Assembly: GCA_907163345.1 (NCBI GenBank)
Contig: CAJQUN010000003.1
Span: 4,334,108 to 4,398,107, forward strand
Length of the DNA: 64,000 nucleotides
Direction: 5' to 3'
Origin: Haberlea rhodopensis
Lineage: Eukaryota > Streptophyta > Magnoliopsida > Lamiales > Gesneriaceae
Position numbers and translations under genes: made by a program. Every line of letters starts with the position of its first letter. Position 1 is the first letter of the stretch. This document shows, piece after piece, positions 33,351 through 44,827 of the stretch. The notes below the pieces were generated by a model that saw only the letters and a program-made list of their open reading frames with translations, searched no databases and was not told the origin of the DNA.

Positions 33351-34562
33351 TCCGAAACATGTGAGTGAAACCAAGGCAGGAACATGATGAATGGCCTCGA
33401 TAGCCCCACAGAGCTCCATTTCAACAATATTGATTTTTGAAGTAGTTTTATGCTTGTAGGAGTGATAGAACAAGTGGAAATCACCAAATATCATCAATAT
33501 ATCCCCATTTTTGAATACTTTGATAGGGAAAACAAGCTCATAGCATTCACCAGCAAGATCTGATATCTTGCTGATTACAAATTCTTTAGTCCAAGATTTC
33601 TGAACACCATAATCCTTCATTATCCAGATAACAATATCATTCTCAGAAGTATTGTCGCATACGGATAAGCAATCCCCCAAAACCACCAATCTCCCCAAAC
33701 AGGACCTGTATCCTGGCAGAGGAGGAGCAGAAAAGGTCTTGAACAGTTCTGTATCAAGATCCAAGCAGGATATCAGATGGGAATCCTGTAAATCTCCTAC
33801 CAACCAATGAAGATTTCCATTTAGAAAAGCTCCGACCGAATAGCAGTTGTAATATAATGGTGGGCTAGGTGCAATGCTTCTCCACGTCCCAGTTGCTCCA
33901 AGGGTGTAAACATGACAATCAGACCTGGGAATTCTTACACACATACCAGAGGGATCGAGTTCAGACTCGGGAAAAATCCGAACCACCTTGTATTGGCCAC
34001 TGAATGTGCTTACCCCGAACCCATATGTGACTATACTAGGAAAATAAACGGCGCTTTCAAGTGTCGGAAGTGAAATATACTCACGCGTGATTGGATTGCA
34101 TATGTAAAGATTGTCTATATGCCCAATGATGCACAAACAAAGGAAACCATTAACTGAACCTACTATCGTGTTACACTTTAATTCCGTGAGATCAGATTTT
34201 GTGATTGGAATGTGGTTAAGCTCGTGGCGTTCAACCACGAGTTCGTTTTCAAATCCGAAGATCTTGAGTAAATATGACCCAGGCAGGTTTTGATAGACAA
34301 GGAGGCCAGCAGATGACTTAGAAAGATGGAGTTTGGCAAACTTGGGCGACTCGATTAACTCAAGCCAGGGCTTGCAAACGCATTTGAGACGCGCAATGTT
34401 AATGATGGGAACTCTTGAAAGAATATCAGCGATGATTTCTAATGGTAGATTTGTGAATTCTGAAGATTCCTTCATCATTTTTGGTGATTGCTTGAAGAAG
34501 TCGTTGTTTATGGGATTTGCCCTTATATATTTATTGGAGTCTTCGTCAAGAGTTTTGGTCAA
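33327..34562 (-). CDS. F-box protein with an F-box-associated (FBA) domain
   Basis: A single exon encodes 411 residues. An F-box lies at about residues 37-80 (LPLEIIADILSRVP, ARLKCVCKPWLELI), the part that binds SKP1 in an SCF ubiquitin ligase. An F-box-associated interaction domain covers the remainder (VGSVNGFLCL, NPITREYISLP, GFGVSTFSGQYKVVRI, NGNLHWLVGD). This is the large plant family that includes CPR1-like proteins. It should select a substrate for ubiquitination, but the substrate cannot be told. The first Met (MTKTLDED) adds about 28 residues ahead of a second candidate start (MMKESSEF). Most relatives begin close to the F-box, so the shorter form is quite possible. The C-terminus has been duplicated in tandem just downstream, and a decayed paralogue lies beyond. 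Confidence 0.88.
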   Translation of the reverse strand: MTKTLDEDSNKYIRANPINNDFFKQSPKMMKESSEFTNLPLEIIADILSRVPIINIARLKCVCKPWLELIESPKFAKLHLSKSSAGLLVYQNLPGSYLLKIFGFENELVVERHELNHIPITKSDLTELKCNTIVGSVNGFLCLCIIGHIDNLYICNPITREYISLPTLESAVYFPSIVTYGFGVSTFSGQYKVVRIFPESELDPSGMCVRIPRSDCHVYTLGATGTWRSIAPSPPLYYNCYSVGAFLNGNLHWLVGDLQDSHLISCLDLDTELFKTFSAPPLPGYRSCLGRLVVLGDCLSVCDNTSENDIVIWIMKDYGVQKSWTKEFVISKISDLAGECYELVFPIKVFKNGDILMIFGDFHLFYHSYKHKTTSKINIVEMELCGAIEAIHHVPALVSLTCFGGEIVKSF

Positions 34563-35640
34563 ACAAGGCGCTCATATTCTGTTCCGGGAAACTTTAAGGA
34601 ACGCGTCGTGTTTTTTTACTGTGTTTGTAAATATTTTTACAAACTGCTTATCAATTTTTCAAACAAAATAAGTAGATTTTGAGTATTTTATTTACTTGCT
34701 TCTACTATTGCTTCTTTAAAAATAAGCAGAGAAGCATGTCATGACATGTTTAACTGCTTTAAGTTGTTTGGTGTCAATTTTATAATTAATTAAAATTTAT
34801 TAAGCTGTTTTTTATTTTGATTAGAAATATTCAATATTTTTGCTTAAAAATAATTTTTTCCAATTTTAAGCAAAATCAATATAAAAATACTTAATCAGTG
34901 CATTCATGTGATTAGGTAAATAATATTGAAAATATGATATTATTTTATTATTGTTATTTAGTTTTAAAATTGTGACATTATTAGCACAGCATAGCGGACG
35001 TTGAATTGAATATTATATAAAAGTTATTTAAAAATGTATGATGGATTATGTAATTTGAAGTTGAGCTTAAAAAGATCGTTACAATCAAAATATATTAAAC
35101 CAAATTTTTATCAGAGTGATATTAAAGAACGTCACTTCACATTTAAAAAAAAATTAGGTTACTTTCTCGTCTCTTACAGAGAAAAAATACATAAATTTAA
35201 TATGTACTTCTCATCTGATATAATAATAAGTTTATTTCCTAAATTCACTACTTTTTATTAAAAACATATTAATTATAAAAAGTAGTCATTTTCATTAATA
35301 ATAAGACGGCGTGATGAGATATTTAAAAATGTATTGTCCAATCTGGTTTCATGTTTAGAAAGAAACAAAGTACATATGTAACGACAATTACTACTAAGTT
35401 TTTAATACTAATGGATTCTATAGATTATATGAATGATAAAAAAATTAAGTCGGGTTACGTACATGCGTCAATCTTCTCCAAGTGCTTCTTTCGGTAAGAA
35501 TATACTAGTTTATCTATTTGGACTTCAAATCTTTGTAAATACTTCGAGTCATGTCTTATTCGATTATCCCATCGCTCTCATGAAAAAGCCAAAATTTATG
35601 GACTTTAATCGATGACAGGTGCATTACTAGGCATATGTCG
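34563..35640. other. Intergenic AT-rich region upstream of the F-box gene
   Basis: It includes the likely promoter of the minus-strand F-box gene. The open frames are short and have no recognisable domain. Confidence 0.4.
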
Positions 35641-36115
35641 TACATTACCAAACTAGCGCAAACGACTTTTTTGCATCTTATCTTCTATACAAGCAACATT
35701 TACTTCAACTCGAATATCTTCATTCATTATTTTATCCCTTTTTAGTCTTAGCACACATCCAACGGAGCATACACATCTCTGCAACACTCATCTTTTGGTT
35801 GTAATTTCTCTTGGGTGTCCATCATTCGTCACATACAACATTGCAGGTCTGATGGCAGTCCTATAAAACTTTCCTTTCATTGTCAGCAGGATATCATGAT
35901 CGTATAGAATTTCGATGGCAATTCTCAATTTCAACAAGTTCGCGTGTATCAAGTGGTTAACGCCGCTATCAATCTCTCCGTCCTTTTGGCTAACAGAACC
36001 TAGGTGTCGAAACTTGCTACTCATTGATACATCTTGGTCATCGAGTGTTATAACACCAGGATCCCGAGATATACGATCACTAAATTTGCACTCATTTATT
36101 CTGTATTGGCCCTAC
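35640..36115 (-). pseudogene. LINE retrotransposon fragment (3' end of reverse transcriptase ORF)
   Basis: On the minus strand the translation contains SSKFRHLGSVSQKDGEIDS, GVNHLIHANLLKLRIA and MKGKFYRTAIRPAMLY. These closely match the end of the reverse transcriptase ORF of plant L1-type LINEs (usual forms are FRYLGS, GEID-DVNHRI, KGKFYR and IRPAMLYG). The frame becomes obscure after MLY. The continuing nucleotide sequence down to about 35640 still looks like the same element. The fragment is truncated on both sides and has no poly(A) tail that I can place. Confidence 0.75.
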
Positions 36116-36799
36116 TTACTCTAAAATCATTTGATTCTAAAGAGCAAGAAATCATAGTGTAGTGATTAAATCATATGATGTAATAAAAACAAGCAATAGA
36201 ATATTTTTTGGTATATGAAAACTAGAATTAAAATTAATGATTATGTTGTGAGATGTACGGAGCCTTTAGAAAAAGAAAAATAATAATAACATTGTTGTTT
36301 CTGTTTGTAAAATATGATGATTGAAAATAAAACCGAACATATAAAACATAACATCTTCTTTGTAAGTTAACCGAGATGGTTGATTGATATTAATATTTCC
36401 CTTTTAAGTATTCACTTTTAAATATTCAACAAATTTTAAGTATGATTGTTTAATATTTTTTTGTCTTACTCCCTTTAGTATTCTACCAGGTAGCTCATCA
36501 TTTTGATTAAAATTCTTTAAATTATCTTGGATATAGTCCAAGTACATTTTCTTAATTTTTACAGATGAATCTAAAATTACATCGATTGCCGATTGTCGAT
36601 GGCTTATAGCTCATCTAACACTGATCAAAATTGTGATTGGATGTCTCATGTTGGAGTCTTCATCCCCCGCCCCATTAATTATAATAGTTGTTAAAAGAAT
36701 TACATCTATTTAAAAAAATAATAATAATAATAAGAGGATAAAGCTATTGTTATGGTGGCAGTGACTAGTTAGGAGAATTTAATTTACTAGGCAGTGAAT

Positions 36800-36930
36800 T
36801 GTTAAATCAGAGCAGTGTATTGAAAATCGGATCGGATTGACCGATTCAATCGGTTTAACAATTAACCGATGCTTAGTTCGGTCCGGTTGATCTTCTAAAA
36901 CTACCCTGCAAATTTAGTTCGGTCCGGTGG
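36800..36930. repeat. Possible remnant of the GGTCCGG-type hAT family
   Basis: Repeated GGATCGGATTGACCGATT, GTTCGGTCCGGTTGATC and GTTCGGTCCGGTGGGTG recall the subterminal motifs of the hAT element at 18580-21444. No ends or target duplication can be defined. Confidence 0.3.
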
Positions 36931-37150
36931 GTGTTGATCAGTTGCATCTATTCTCGTCCAAATTTAGTGGAATACAGTCCCATCTAGCCCAGTAATTAAT
37001 TACTTATTCCATGGTAAACTGTTCTTTATTCTTGAATTTATTTATTTTATTTATAATCTTTTTTTATTAACAAAATTATAGTTCTAAGTATAGAACAACA
37101 TTTCATATGATTCTAAATTTATAATAGTATTTAAAATATTATATTTTGCT

Positions 37151-37569
37151 TGGGGTGGTTAACGGGCCTGGTCAATCCGGACCCGGCCCAAAATCGGATC
37201 GATTAACCCTGTTCGGAACCGGAACCGGAACCGGTTCCGATCCGGTCCAGAACCGGTAAGATACGGGCCGGATCGGTTCTACCGATCCGGATCCGGTATC
37301 TTACCGATTCCGGACCAAACCGATACGGTTCCGGGCTGAACCAGAACCGGATCCATTATTTTTTAAAAAAATTATTTTTTTATTCTAATATATATTCAAA
37401 ATTTCGGAAAAAAATAAAAATTCGAGAAATCTTGTTGGAACCAGTCCAACCCGGAACCGGTTGGACCGGAAGCGGATCCGATCCAGTTTCTTAACGGATC
37501 GGACCGATTCCGGGATTATCGGATCCGAAACCGACCGGTCCGGACCAGATCAAACCCGTTAACCACCCA
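37151..37569. mobile_element. Non-autonomous hAT element of the same family as 18580-21444
   Basis: The ends are inverted copies of each other: TGGGGTGGTTAACGGG at the left and CCCGTTAACCACCCA at the right. The shared GGGTGGTTAACGG is also the left terminus of the complete hAT element at 18580. The interior repeats CCGGAACCGG-type motifs on both sides of a short AT-rich core and has no coding capacity. The flanks do not show an exact 8-bp duplication, so the insertion is probably old. Confidence 0.75.
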
Positions 37570-37599
37570 TAGAATTTGCAATTGAAATTTATGGGATCG

Positions 37600-37746
37600 A
37601 CCAAATTTTGCTTTGCTTCTTGCCAACATATGTAGTTACTGAGCTGCAAGATCCTTCTTTTAAGGATTCAACGCTCTTGGAATCTTTAACCCTAATTACA
37701 CATAATCTCAAAAACTTCATGTCCTTAGCTGTTTCAGATTAGTCTT
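37600..37746 (+). other. Candidate non-coding first exon of the gene at 51794
   Basis: This short non-repetitive stretch ends CAGATTAGTCTT and is followed by GTAAG, which would make a good splice donor. The copia element inserted exactly there, using GTAAG as its target duplication. After the element the sequence resumes GTAAGATCCCAGTG. A matching acceptor (GACTGCAG) lies at about 51780, directly before the coding exon at 51794. I infer a 5'-UTR exon; no protein evidence can test this. Confidence 0.4.
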
Positions 37747-37751
37747 GTAAG

Positions 37752-38300
37752 TGTTGGCCCGGCCCTATTAGGATATCAGGGGAATCAACATATAATTGAG
37801 GTAATTACGCAACGGATATCACAAGCATATAAGCAACAATTTAACAAGATGAATACCAAGATTTATAGTGGTTCACCCCAAATTGGGCTACGTCCACTCA
37901 AGAACCCTCAAAGAGATTACTTCTTTGTTGATAACAAAGAAGACAAGAGAATTGAGAATACAAAATATTTCACTCAAACCACTCTGATTTTAAGACTCAC
38001 TTTCTCTCCACTAATCCTATTCATTCCAAGGATAAACTCTCTTTAAGAAATTCTCACACTCAATCTCACTTTTACTATTACACTTTTGTTTGTAGAAAAG
38101 ATGAGTTTTGTATGATTTTGGGATGGTTTTGGAATGAAGAATTGAATGATATTTATAGGTGGAGTTTAGGATAAAAAAACAAAAATTAATAGGTCATTGC
38201 TTACTTAATCAACCTAACATTTTTGACAAACAAAACATGTGCAAAAATAATTGTCAAGTGGTGTGTTTGAATTCCAAAATGATGGCTTGATTATTTAGCA
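37752..38300 (-). repeat. Copia LTR (3' LTR)
   Basis: It begins TGTTGGCCCGGCCC and ends TTATTTAGCA on the plus strand, with the expected TG and CA termini. From TATCAG inward it matches the second LTR at 41180-41678. Confidence 0.85.
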
Positions 38301-39109
38301 ATTCTCCCCCTCAAGCTCATTTTGTGAATTCGGTCAAACCAGCAGCTGCTCTACAGTATTCCAATTTCCATTTCGGCAATGTCTTGGTTATCATATCAGA
38401 TCCATTTTTATTTGTGTGGATCTTCTCGAGTTTTAACAATTTCTTCTCCAATACATATCGTATCCAATGATAATGACCATCAATATGTTTTGATCTTGAT
38501 TGCATTGAAGGATTCTTCCCAAGATGGATTGCACTCTGACTGCCACAGAACAGCTTGTACTGATCTTGCACAAAATTTAATTCCCCTAAAAATCCTTTCA
38601 TCCACAGCAAGTCCTTACATGCATCAGATGCTGCAATAAACCGTGCTTCAGTGGTTGACCAATGCTACACACTTTTGTAATTTTGACTGCTACGACACAG
38701 CTCCCCCTGCAAATGTAATTCGGTACCCTGATGTTGACTTTCGGGAATCAACATCTCCAGCCATTTCCGTATCTGTAGCCCACCAGCTCAAGTCTAGATC
38801 ATCCAAAACTCAGTCTGTGTTTAGAGGTGCCCGTAGATATCTTAATATCCATTTTAGTGCAGCCAAATGCTCCTTTCTTCGAAAATAATATACTCTCTAC
38901 ACCTACAGAGTGAGCTAAATCTGGCCGAGTACATACTATGGCATACATCAGACTTCAAACTGCTGAAGCATATGGAACATTTCTCATCTCTTCTTCATCA
39001 TCCTCTGTAGAAGGACTTTGATGTGAATTCAACTTGAAGTGGTTGGCAAGAGGACATCCAACCGCTTTTGCCTGATCCATGTTGAATCTCTGAAGTACAT
39101 TCTCGATAT

Positions 39110-40797
39110 AATTCTGTCAGGATCGAATCCGGGGGTGGGTTGCCATTCCACACCCGAGTTCAACCAACTTGAGCTTCAATAGCTCGTGTTCTTGAAATAA
39201 TTGCACTGAGAGATTATATCGAGTTCGGTTACAAAACCGAGCGGATGACACTCGACATAACCCCTCTATAACCGATTAAACATTTGAAAGGCATTTTAAA
39301 AATATGCAATTAAAGTAAATAAACAAGCATTGTTTATGGAAGCTCGAAGGTGGTGTAATCCTTCTACGTCTCCCCTTCTTCCACCTCATGGAAGGATTCC
39401 ACTATAAGACTTTGATTTATACAATCCCGTTGTACAAACCCGATCCAGTTGGGAATTCACCATCCAACTAGAACTCCTAGCAACTCAACTATGTATGTTC
39501 TTTAATGTCTCACATAAAAGACCTCTCATCGGTTGTGGTAAATCATCAACTGTTACAATGATATTCACTCATCTATTAAGCTCTCATATACAATGAATAG
39601 AGTGATTATATATGGCACAAATGATCTCTAACTAGATCTGATATAGCAAGGTAAGTGGTGCCGAAGGTTTGGGGAGTGCTCTTCGTTTAGCAACTTTTGT
39701 CTTTGAAGTTCCCCAATTGAATCCCAAGTGGGTTTGCTTTGGAAGGCTTGGATTGATCTTCAAGCAGCTGTTATTGAGCTTCCAAATCATGTATACATAG
39801 CCCCAAGTAATGATATATATGTTAGACACAAAAATATGCCCGTTGGAAAAGGTTCTGCATCATTCCCGAGCTTGCAACGGTCATATTCTGGTTTCTGGGC
39901 TCTTTGTATTTCGGACCGGACTGGCCGGATCAGCTTGGACAGATCAATCTGGCTGGATCAGCTTGGACAGATCAGCTTGGGCAGCTCAGTCTGGTCTGGA
40001 CAGCTCAGTCTGGTCTGGATCAGTCTGGCCGGATCAGTCTGGACAATCAGCTTGATACAAAACAGATTGATAAACTTGCCCTTCTGATCTGTTGCCTGTA
40101 GCTCTTGATTCTTTGATTTCTGGGCAAAGTGATCTACATGAAAGTTGTAGCCCTTTCTCTTAGCTTTTCACGGAATCAAGAATCGCTCGATTTCGAGTTT
40201 GTATGAGAGCGTTATGCTCGAAATACGAGGCGATGCTCCTGCTGTCTGTTTGCTGGATGCAGCAGCACATGGCGTGACTTGCAGAAGCTTTTTGGCCTTC
40301 TTAACATCTGATTCAGTCTTTGACTTCCAAAGATGACTTGTAGATCTTTGTCTTAGCTTTCTAACCCATACTGAATCGTTCCGTTCCGATAAGCGAGCTA
40401 AGAGTTATGCCCAACAGACTGACAGTTGCTTGCTGAAACAGCTTGTTGTTTCTTCGCGGTACAGCTCGATCTTGCAGGCGTCGTTTCTCCTTGATAACAT
40501 TTGAACTAGACGATCTGTTGTGAAATATGACTTTTAGTATTTTGAGTTGGCTGTTCAATCTCTTTGGAAGCACGCCATTTCGATATCCGAGCTATGAGAT
40601 ATGATCGAAACAATCCGCTCTGCCAGGATTTCAGTCTTGGTCCAGCTTGATATTTCCAAGCTACTTCTTTGTAATTCATCAAGCTCTTAATTATGATCTA
40701 TGAACTGCACACTTGATGAAATATGTTAGCAACACAATAACAAGTTTTGTTAACATCAAAACCAAGATTATTCGGCTTCTCAAAACCCAACAAATTC
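39110..40797. mobile_element. Solo LTR (1,678 bp) nested in the copia element, target duplication AATTC
   Basis: AATTC at 39110-39114 and 40793-40797 flanks a segment (39115-40792) that begins TGTCAGGATCG and ends AACCCAACA, so it has the TG and CA termini of an LTR. It contains no coding region, primer-binding site or second LTR. The copia reading frame resumes exactly across it (CCGCAGGAGAA to TTATATCGAGAATG). This is best explained as a solo LTR left by recombination of a full retrotransposon. It includes an internal array of GGATCAGCTTGGACA-like units (about 39915-40050). Confidence 0.82.
39915..40050. repeat. Degenerate tandem array inside the solo LTR
   Basis: Units close to GGATCAGCTTGGACAGATC and CAGCTCAGTCTGGTCTGGA alternate for about 135 bases, with a basic period of roughly 20. 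The array is private to this LTR within the window. Confidence 0.7.
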
Positions 40798-41179
40798 TCC
40801 TGCGGCAACCTGGTCTTCTTGGCATACCTGTCTCGCTGGATTTCCATGCCAAGATTTCTTTTTGCTGGCCCCAAGTCCTTCATTGCAAAGGTCTTGCTTA
40901 GTTGCTTCTTTAAGCCTTTGATTTCCGAAGCATCTTTGCCAACAATCAACATATCATCTACATAGAGCAGAAGCACCATCAAATCATCATCAGGTTTTTC
41001 TAACAAACACACAATGGTCTGCAGTAGTCTTCATGAATCTCTGTCGATTTATTACAAGATCTAACTTCTTGTACCATTGTCTCGGTGACGAGCAAACAAA
41101 CGTCATTGACGAGTTCAACGTTGTTCATGAGCAAGAGCAAGAGTCCATAAATTTGGCGACTCAAGGAACCAGCTGGGTT

Positions 41180-41678
41180 ATCAGAGAAATCAACATATAA
41201 TTGAGGTAATTAAGCAGCGGATATCACAAGCATATAAGCAACAATTTAACAAAATGAACAACAACATTTATAGTGGTTCACTCCAAATTGGGCTACGTCC
41301 ACTCAATAACCCTCAAAGATATTACTTCTTTATTGATAACAAAGAAGACAAGAGAATTGAGAATACAAAGTATTTCACTCTTTCTCTCCACTAATCATAT
41401 TCGTTCCATGGATAAACTATCTTTAAGAAATTCTCACACTCAATCTCACTTTTACTACCACACTTTTGTTTGTAGAAAATATGAGATTTGTATGATTTTG
41501 GGATGGTTTTGGAATGAAAAATTGAAGGATATTTATAAGTGGAGTTTAGAGTAAAAAACAAAAATTAATAGGTCATTGCTTACTTAATCAACCTAGCATT
41601 TTTTACTAACAAAAAATGTACAAAAATTATTGTCAAGTAGTGTGTTTGAATTCCAAAATGATGCTTGATTATTTAGCA
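41180..41678 (-). repeat. Copia LTR (5' LTR, partly truncated)
   Basis: It matches 37775-38300 with several substitutions and gaps, ending TTATTTAGCA before GTAAG. The inner 20 or so bases of the other LTR are missing or diverged, and no recognisable primer-binding site follows. Confidence 0.8.
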
Positions 41679-41683
41679 GTAAG

Positions 41684-42487
41684 ATCCCAGTGTTTTTGTT
41701 GTTTTCTCTTTCATCTTGATTGAATTGTCCAGTGGCTTTTCTTTATTTTGCTTGTTTCTTGATTGTTGATTGGGATTATATTTTCTTGATTTTGCATGTT
41801 TCTTGATTGTTGGTTGGGATTATGCTTCTTAAATCTTTTGATCGTTTTTTAATCATTGTGTTTTTGTCATACCCATTTCGAGAAAAGTGGTCTTTTCTAG
41901 CTATTTCTAAATGGGGATAAATGAAATTAAAACTTTTCTGGTGTTTTGCAGTGGGATTCAAGATTAATACTTTCTTATTGTCATGCATTGATATATGGTG
42001 CTTGATTCTCAAGAACTGTTGTGTGAGGATGAAGTTTCATGACATTTTGTGTTTGCATCCCTGAGTTAAAGGTTTAGAGTTTCAAGATTAATGATTTCAT
42101 TGTCATGTGTTGTGTCGAGCAAAACTTTGATGCACTTCTTATTGGGAAAAGATAATGGGGTTTCAGTGTGTCTCTGGGTCGGTGCCCTTCGAATCCGAAT
42201 TACAGATTGCAGTATGTGAAGGTTGAACAATGATGCATGGTTTTGGATTAAGAAAATTGTATTTTTTTGAACAGTGGAAGTTTGTCTTTTTTGTCTTGAA
42301 ATAGTACATCATTTCCTCACGAGTATCCATCCATAGTGCCATTGCCATCAGCACACAAACATTTGTTTACGAATTCGATTCCTTCTACCAATACTTTCTC
42401 GATCGAGCCTGTCATACTGGACTTGTCTAGTACGATTTACCTGGCTGGCGTAAATTACAGTTTATTGTGTCAGCCCGAGGTTTTACC
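41684..42487. other. Unique sequence between two retrotransposons, probably intron
   Basis: This stretch belongs to neither element. Because GTAAG precedes it and an acceptor plus coding exon follow the gypsy insertion, I read it as part of the long 5'-UTR intron of the gene at 51794. No coding potential is visible. Confidence 0.4.
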
Positions 42488-42492
42488 CGAAG

Positions 42493-44616
42493 TGTGACAT
42501 CCCCGAAATGGTTAATTGCTATTGGGCTTTAATTGTGTTTACATGATTAATTATGTGGTAATTGATTATGTGTTGGGATTTATTTACCTTATGGAAAATG
42601 CATGGTCATATGGATAGGGATGACCCGGGGTTGCATTTTAGGGTGCATGTGGTGCATGTTGGGTAAATATTATTGGAAGCATGATTTATTTGCATTGGTT
42701 AGCAATTAATTGGAAATCATGTGTTTATTTGATATTTGGTGCATTTTGAGTAAATGCTTTGAAAAATATCATGTTGGGGTGTTTTATACACCATGGAATT
42801 ATTTTGGGTATACCTTTAATTAAATTAACCCAATCCCCCCTTTTATTCCCAACCCCACTCTTTCAACCTCATTCTTACTTTACCAAATCAAAACCACAAA
42901 CCCTTCCCTTCTCCAAATTTCGAGCTCAAGCCTTGGGTGGAAGAGGAACCTTGCAAAAATCTTGATTTGTGGAGCATATTGGGTGATTTGAGATCCCCAA
43001 GAGGTATGGGTACCTCATGCTTTAATTTTGTGAAGTTTTGTTTGAGTTTGGTTTGATTTTGAAGGGTTTTAAAATGGGTTTTGTTGGGTTGTTGTGGTTT
43101 TGGTTAAAGGTTGGATTTATGGTTGTTTTAAGGTGTATTTTGATGGTTTATGTTGTTATTTGAGTTGTTGGTTTGTTGGTTAAGAGTTGGAATGGGTTGG
43201 AATGGTTTTGAGATGCAAAAATGGTGGATTTTCGGGTTACAGGGGATGGCGATCGATCGCCCATTCCAGGCGATCGATCGCGCCCAGGCAGTGGGCTTTT
43301 CAAGCCTTTGGCGATCGATCGCCACTCTTGGGCGATCGATCGGCGGGTCTGGCGATCGATCGCGCCAGGGGTGGCGATCGATCGCCGAAGGGTGCAATTT
43401 TATTTTTTCGGACAGTGGGTATTGGCGATCGATCGCCGTGAGGGGCGATCGATCGCGAAAGCCAAAATATGGTTTTTTTGGATATTTTTGTGGGATTTTT
43501 GGTATTGGACTATTATTGGGTTCTAATATTGGTATTTGTGAATATGTAGAACCAACCCAGGTGGCAACACAGCCGAGGAATTGAAGTCCTACCATATTCC
43601 ACTTTTGGAAAGGTACGTAGTGGACGTACGGGCACCCAACGGTAACATGTATTTTATATGCTCATTGTTTATGCATTGTGGATGCGAGTATATATGTGGT
43701 ATTGCATTGTGGATGCATATACATGTTGATTTATGCCATATGAGGTATTGCATAGTGGATGCATATACATGGTAATTTATGCATATTGATGTTAGATGCA
43801 TATTATGATTATTGGATGCACATCCCATGAGTCGTGGTCATCCTTTGATGATTTTAATGCTTGCCGCTTTTTGTATTGGTTCCGCCAAATGTGAAGCGAG
43901 GGGTGGGAGCGCCGCGTGTCACATTTGAGCGTGGTTGTCATATGGGGCGAGGAAAGGGTATTTGCCGCTCTCTGTGAAGCGAGGGGTGGGAGCGCCGCAT
44001 GTCCATTGTAGCGAGGTTATCCTATGCCGCCCATATGAATATAAGCGAGGGGCATTAAAATACACTGTGATGGACAGACTAGGGAATGGTGACCAATATG
44101 TGGTACAGTTGAAATGGTATATGATGTCATGACATGTTTTGGCCATTAAAAATAATCTGTTGATTATACTCATGAGTTATGGTACAGGGACAACCAAACG
44201 GGAAGCGTTTGAAATGCATGGGAAAACAGGAAGTGTTTTATATTGATTATGCATTTACGCTTTATCTTCATATTGTGTTGAATATGAATGATTATTATTG
44301 CTCATGTTTGGGGGTTGTCCTTGTAGGTACCTTTTTGGCATGATAGATGGGCTTGAACGGGTTGAGACAGTGAGCTTCTCGAGCATCTTTGGTAGATGAA
44401 AGGACAGGATTCTTTTGTATAGTTCCTACTCTAGGAGTAGCGTAAAACTATAGTGGACACATTCATTTGTTGGAATGTAATTAATCCTTTTTGGTAGTCC
44501 TTTATTTTGGCATGTAAATGCTTAAGCTCACAAACTCAACTTGTTTATTCTACTCTGATCATTTGTCTAGCTCTATTATGCCTTTATTCCTGCACTTAAG
44601 GATTAGGGTCCTTACA
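42493..44616 (+). repeat. Gypsy 5' LTR (2,124 bp)
   Basis: It begins TGTGACATCCCCG and ends GGTCCTTACA. Inside are eight GCGATCGATCGC palindromes (43248-43457), a pair of about 100-base units built on GAAGCGAGGGGTGGGAGCGC (about 43890-44060), and two GTGGATGCATATACATG units (about 43720-43770). The open frames within it on both strands mirror the palindromes and are not genes. Confidence 0.93.
43248..43457. repeat. Array of eight GCGATCGATCGC palindromes, 5' LTR copy
   Basis: Eight copies of the 12-base palindrome, seven complete and one ending CGGC, are separated by unequal spacers of about 9 to 50 bases. In translation they give repeated AIDR, GDRSP and RSIA words on both strands, which creates the several overlapping open frames here. 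The even structure on both strands argues for a DNA-level role or a CpG/GATC-rich expansion rather than a protein. Confidence 0.9.
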
Positions 44617-44620
44617 TTAG

Positions 44621-44632
44621 TGGTATCAGAGC
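44621..44632 (+). promoter_or_regulatory. Primer-binding site of the gypsy element
   Basis: TGGTATCAGAGC, four bases after the 5' LTR, is complementary to the 3' end of plant initiator methionine tRNA. Reverse transcription of the element would start here. Confidence 0.92.
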
Positions 44633-44827
44633 AGTGGTTAGAGAACCCGGGAACGAGTGAAGGGTAGCCTTAGCATGGTTGGCTAGGTGCTTACATTTGA
44701 AGCATGTTTATGCATGTGGTGCATATTACTGTATATCCTGTTATACTAACATGCTTATATCACTCCTGTTATCTAACGACATGTTATATATATTGCTTTG
44801 GATTGTTGTTAACATTTGTGTTACAGC

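Larger units (their letters stand above)
38317..41085 (-). pseudogene. Copia polyprotein remnant (reverse transcriptase to RNase H)
   Basis: Reading right to left on the minus strand, fragments appear in family order. First is QWYKKLD and DHCVFVRK near 41080-41000. Next comes the reverse transcriptase core with LLLYVDDMLIVGKDASEIK (about 40950) and KTFAMKDLGPAK. After the nested insertion come YIENVLQRFNM and GCPLANHFKLNS (about 39100-39010), RNVPYASAV and MYAIVCTRPDL (about 38960). RNase H follows, with LLWMKGFLGEL, SQSAIHLGKNPSM and HIDGHYHWIR (38610-38317). At least one in-frame stop follows YASAV, and frames shift more than once. The protein is not functional. Confidence 0.85.
37747..41683 (-). 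mobile_element. Decayed Ty1/copia retrotransposon with 5-bp target duplication GTAAG
   Basis: GTAAG at 37747-37751 and 41679-41683 bounds the element (37752-41678). A complete 3' LTR (37752-38300, TG to CA) and a diverged, partly truncated 5' LTR (about 41175-41678) lie in minus orientation. A polypurine tract (GAGGGGGAGA on the minus strand) adjoins the 3' LTR at about 38301-38315. Only the reverse transcriptase and RNase H part of the polyprotein remains; gag, protease and integrase are gone. The LTRs differ by many substitutions and small gaps, so the insertion is old. A solo LTR is nested inside. Confidence 0.88.

Noticed and set aside
43248..43457. Regularly recurring palindromes taken as a possible CRISPR array
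   Set aside because: The units are only 12 bases, the spacers are unequal, the array is inside a retrotransposon LTR, and the genome is a plant's.
43128..43595. Several overlapping open frames of 84-155 codons on both strands, repeated at 50041-50508
   Set aside because: They lie in the gypsy LTRs and are produced by the GCGATCGATCGC palindromes, which read through on both strands. No domain is recognised, and the identical frames in both LTRs follow from LTR identity.
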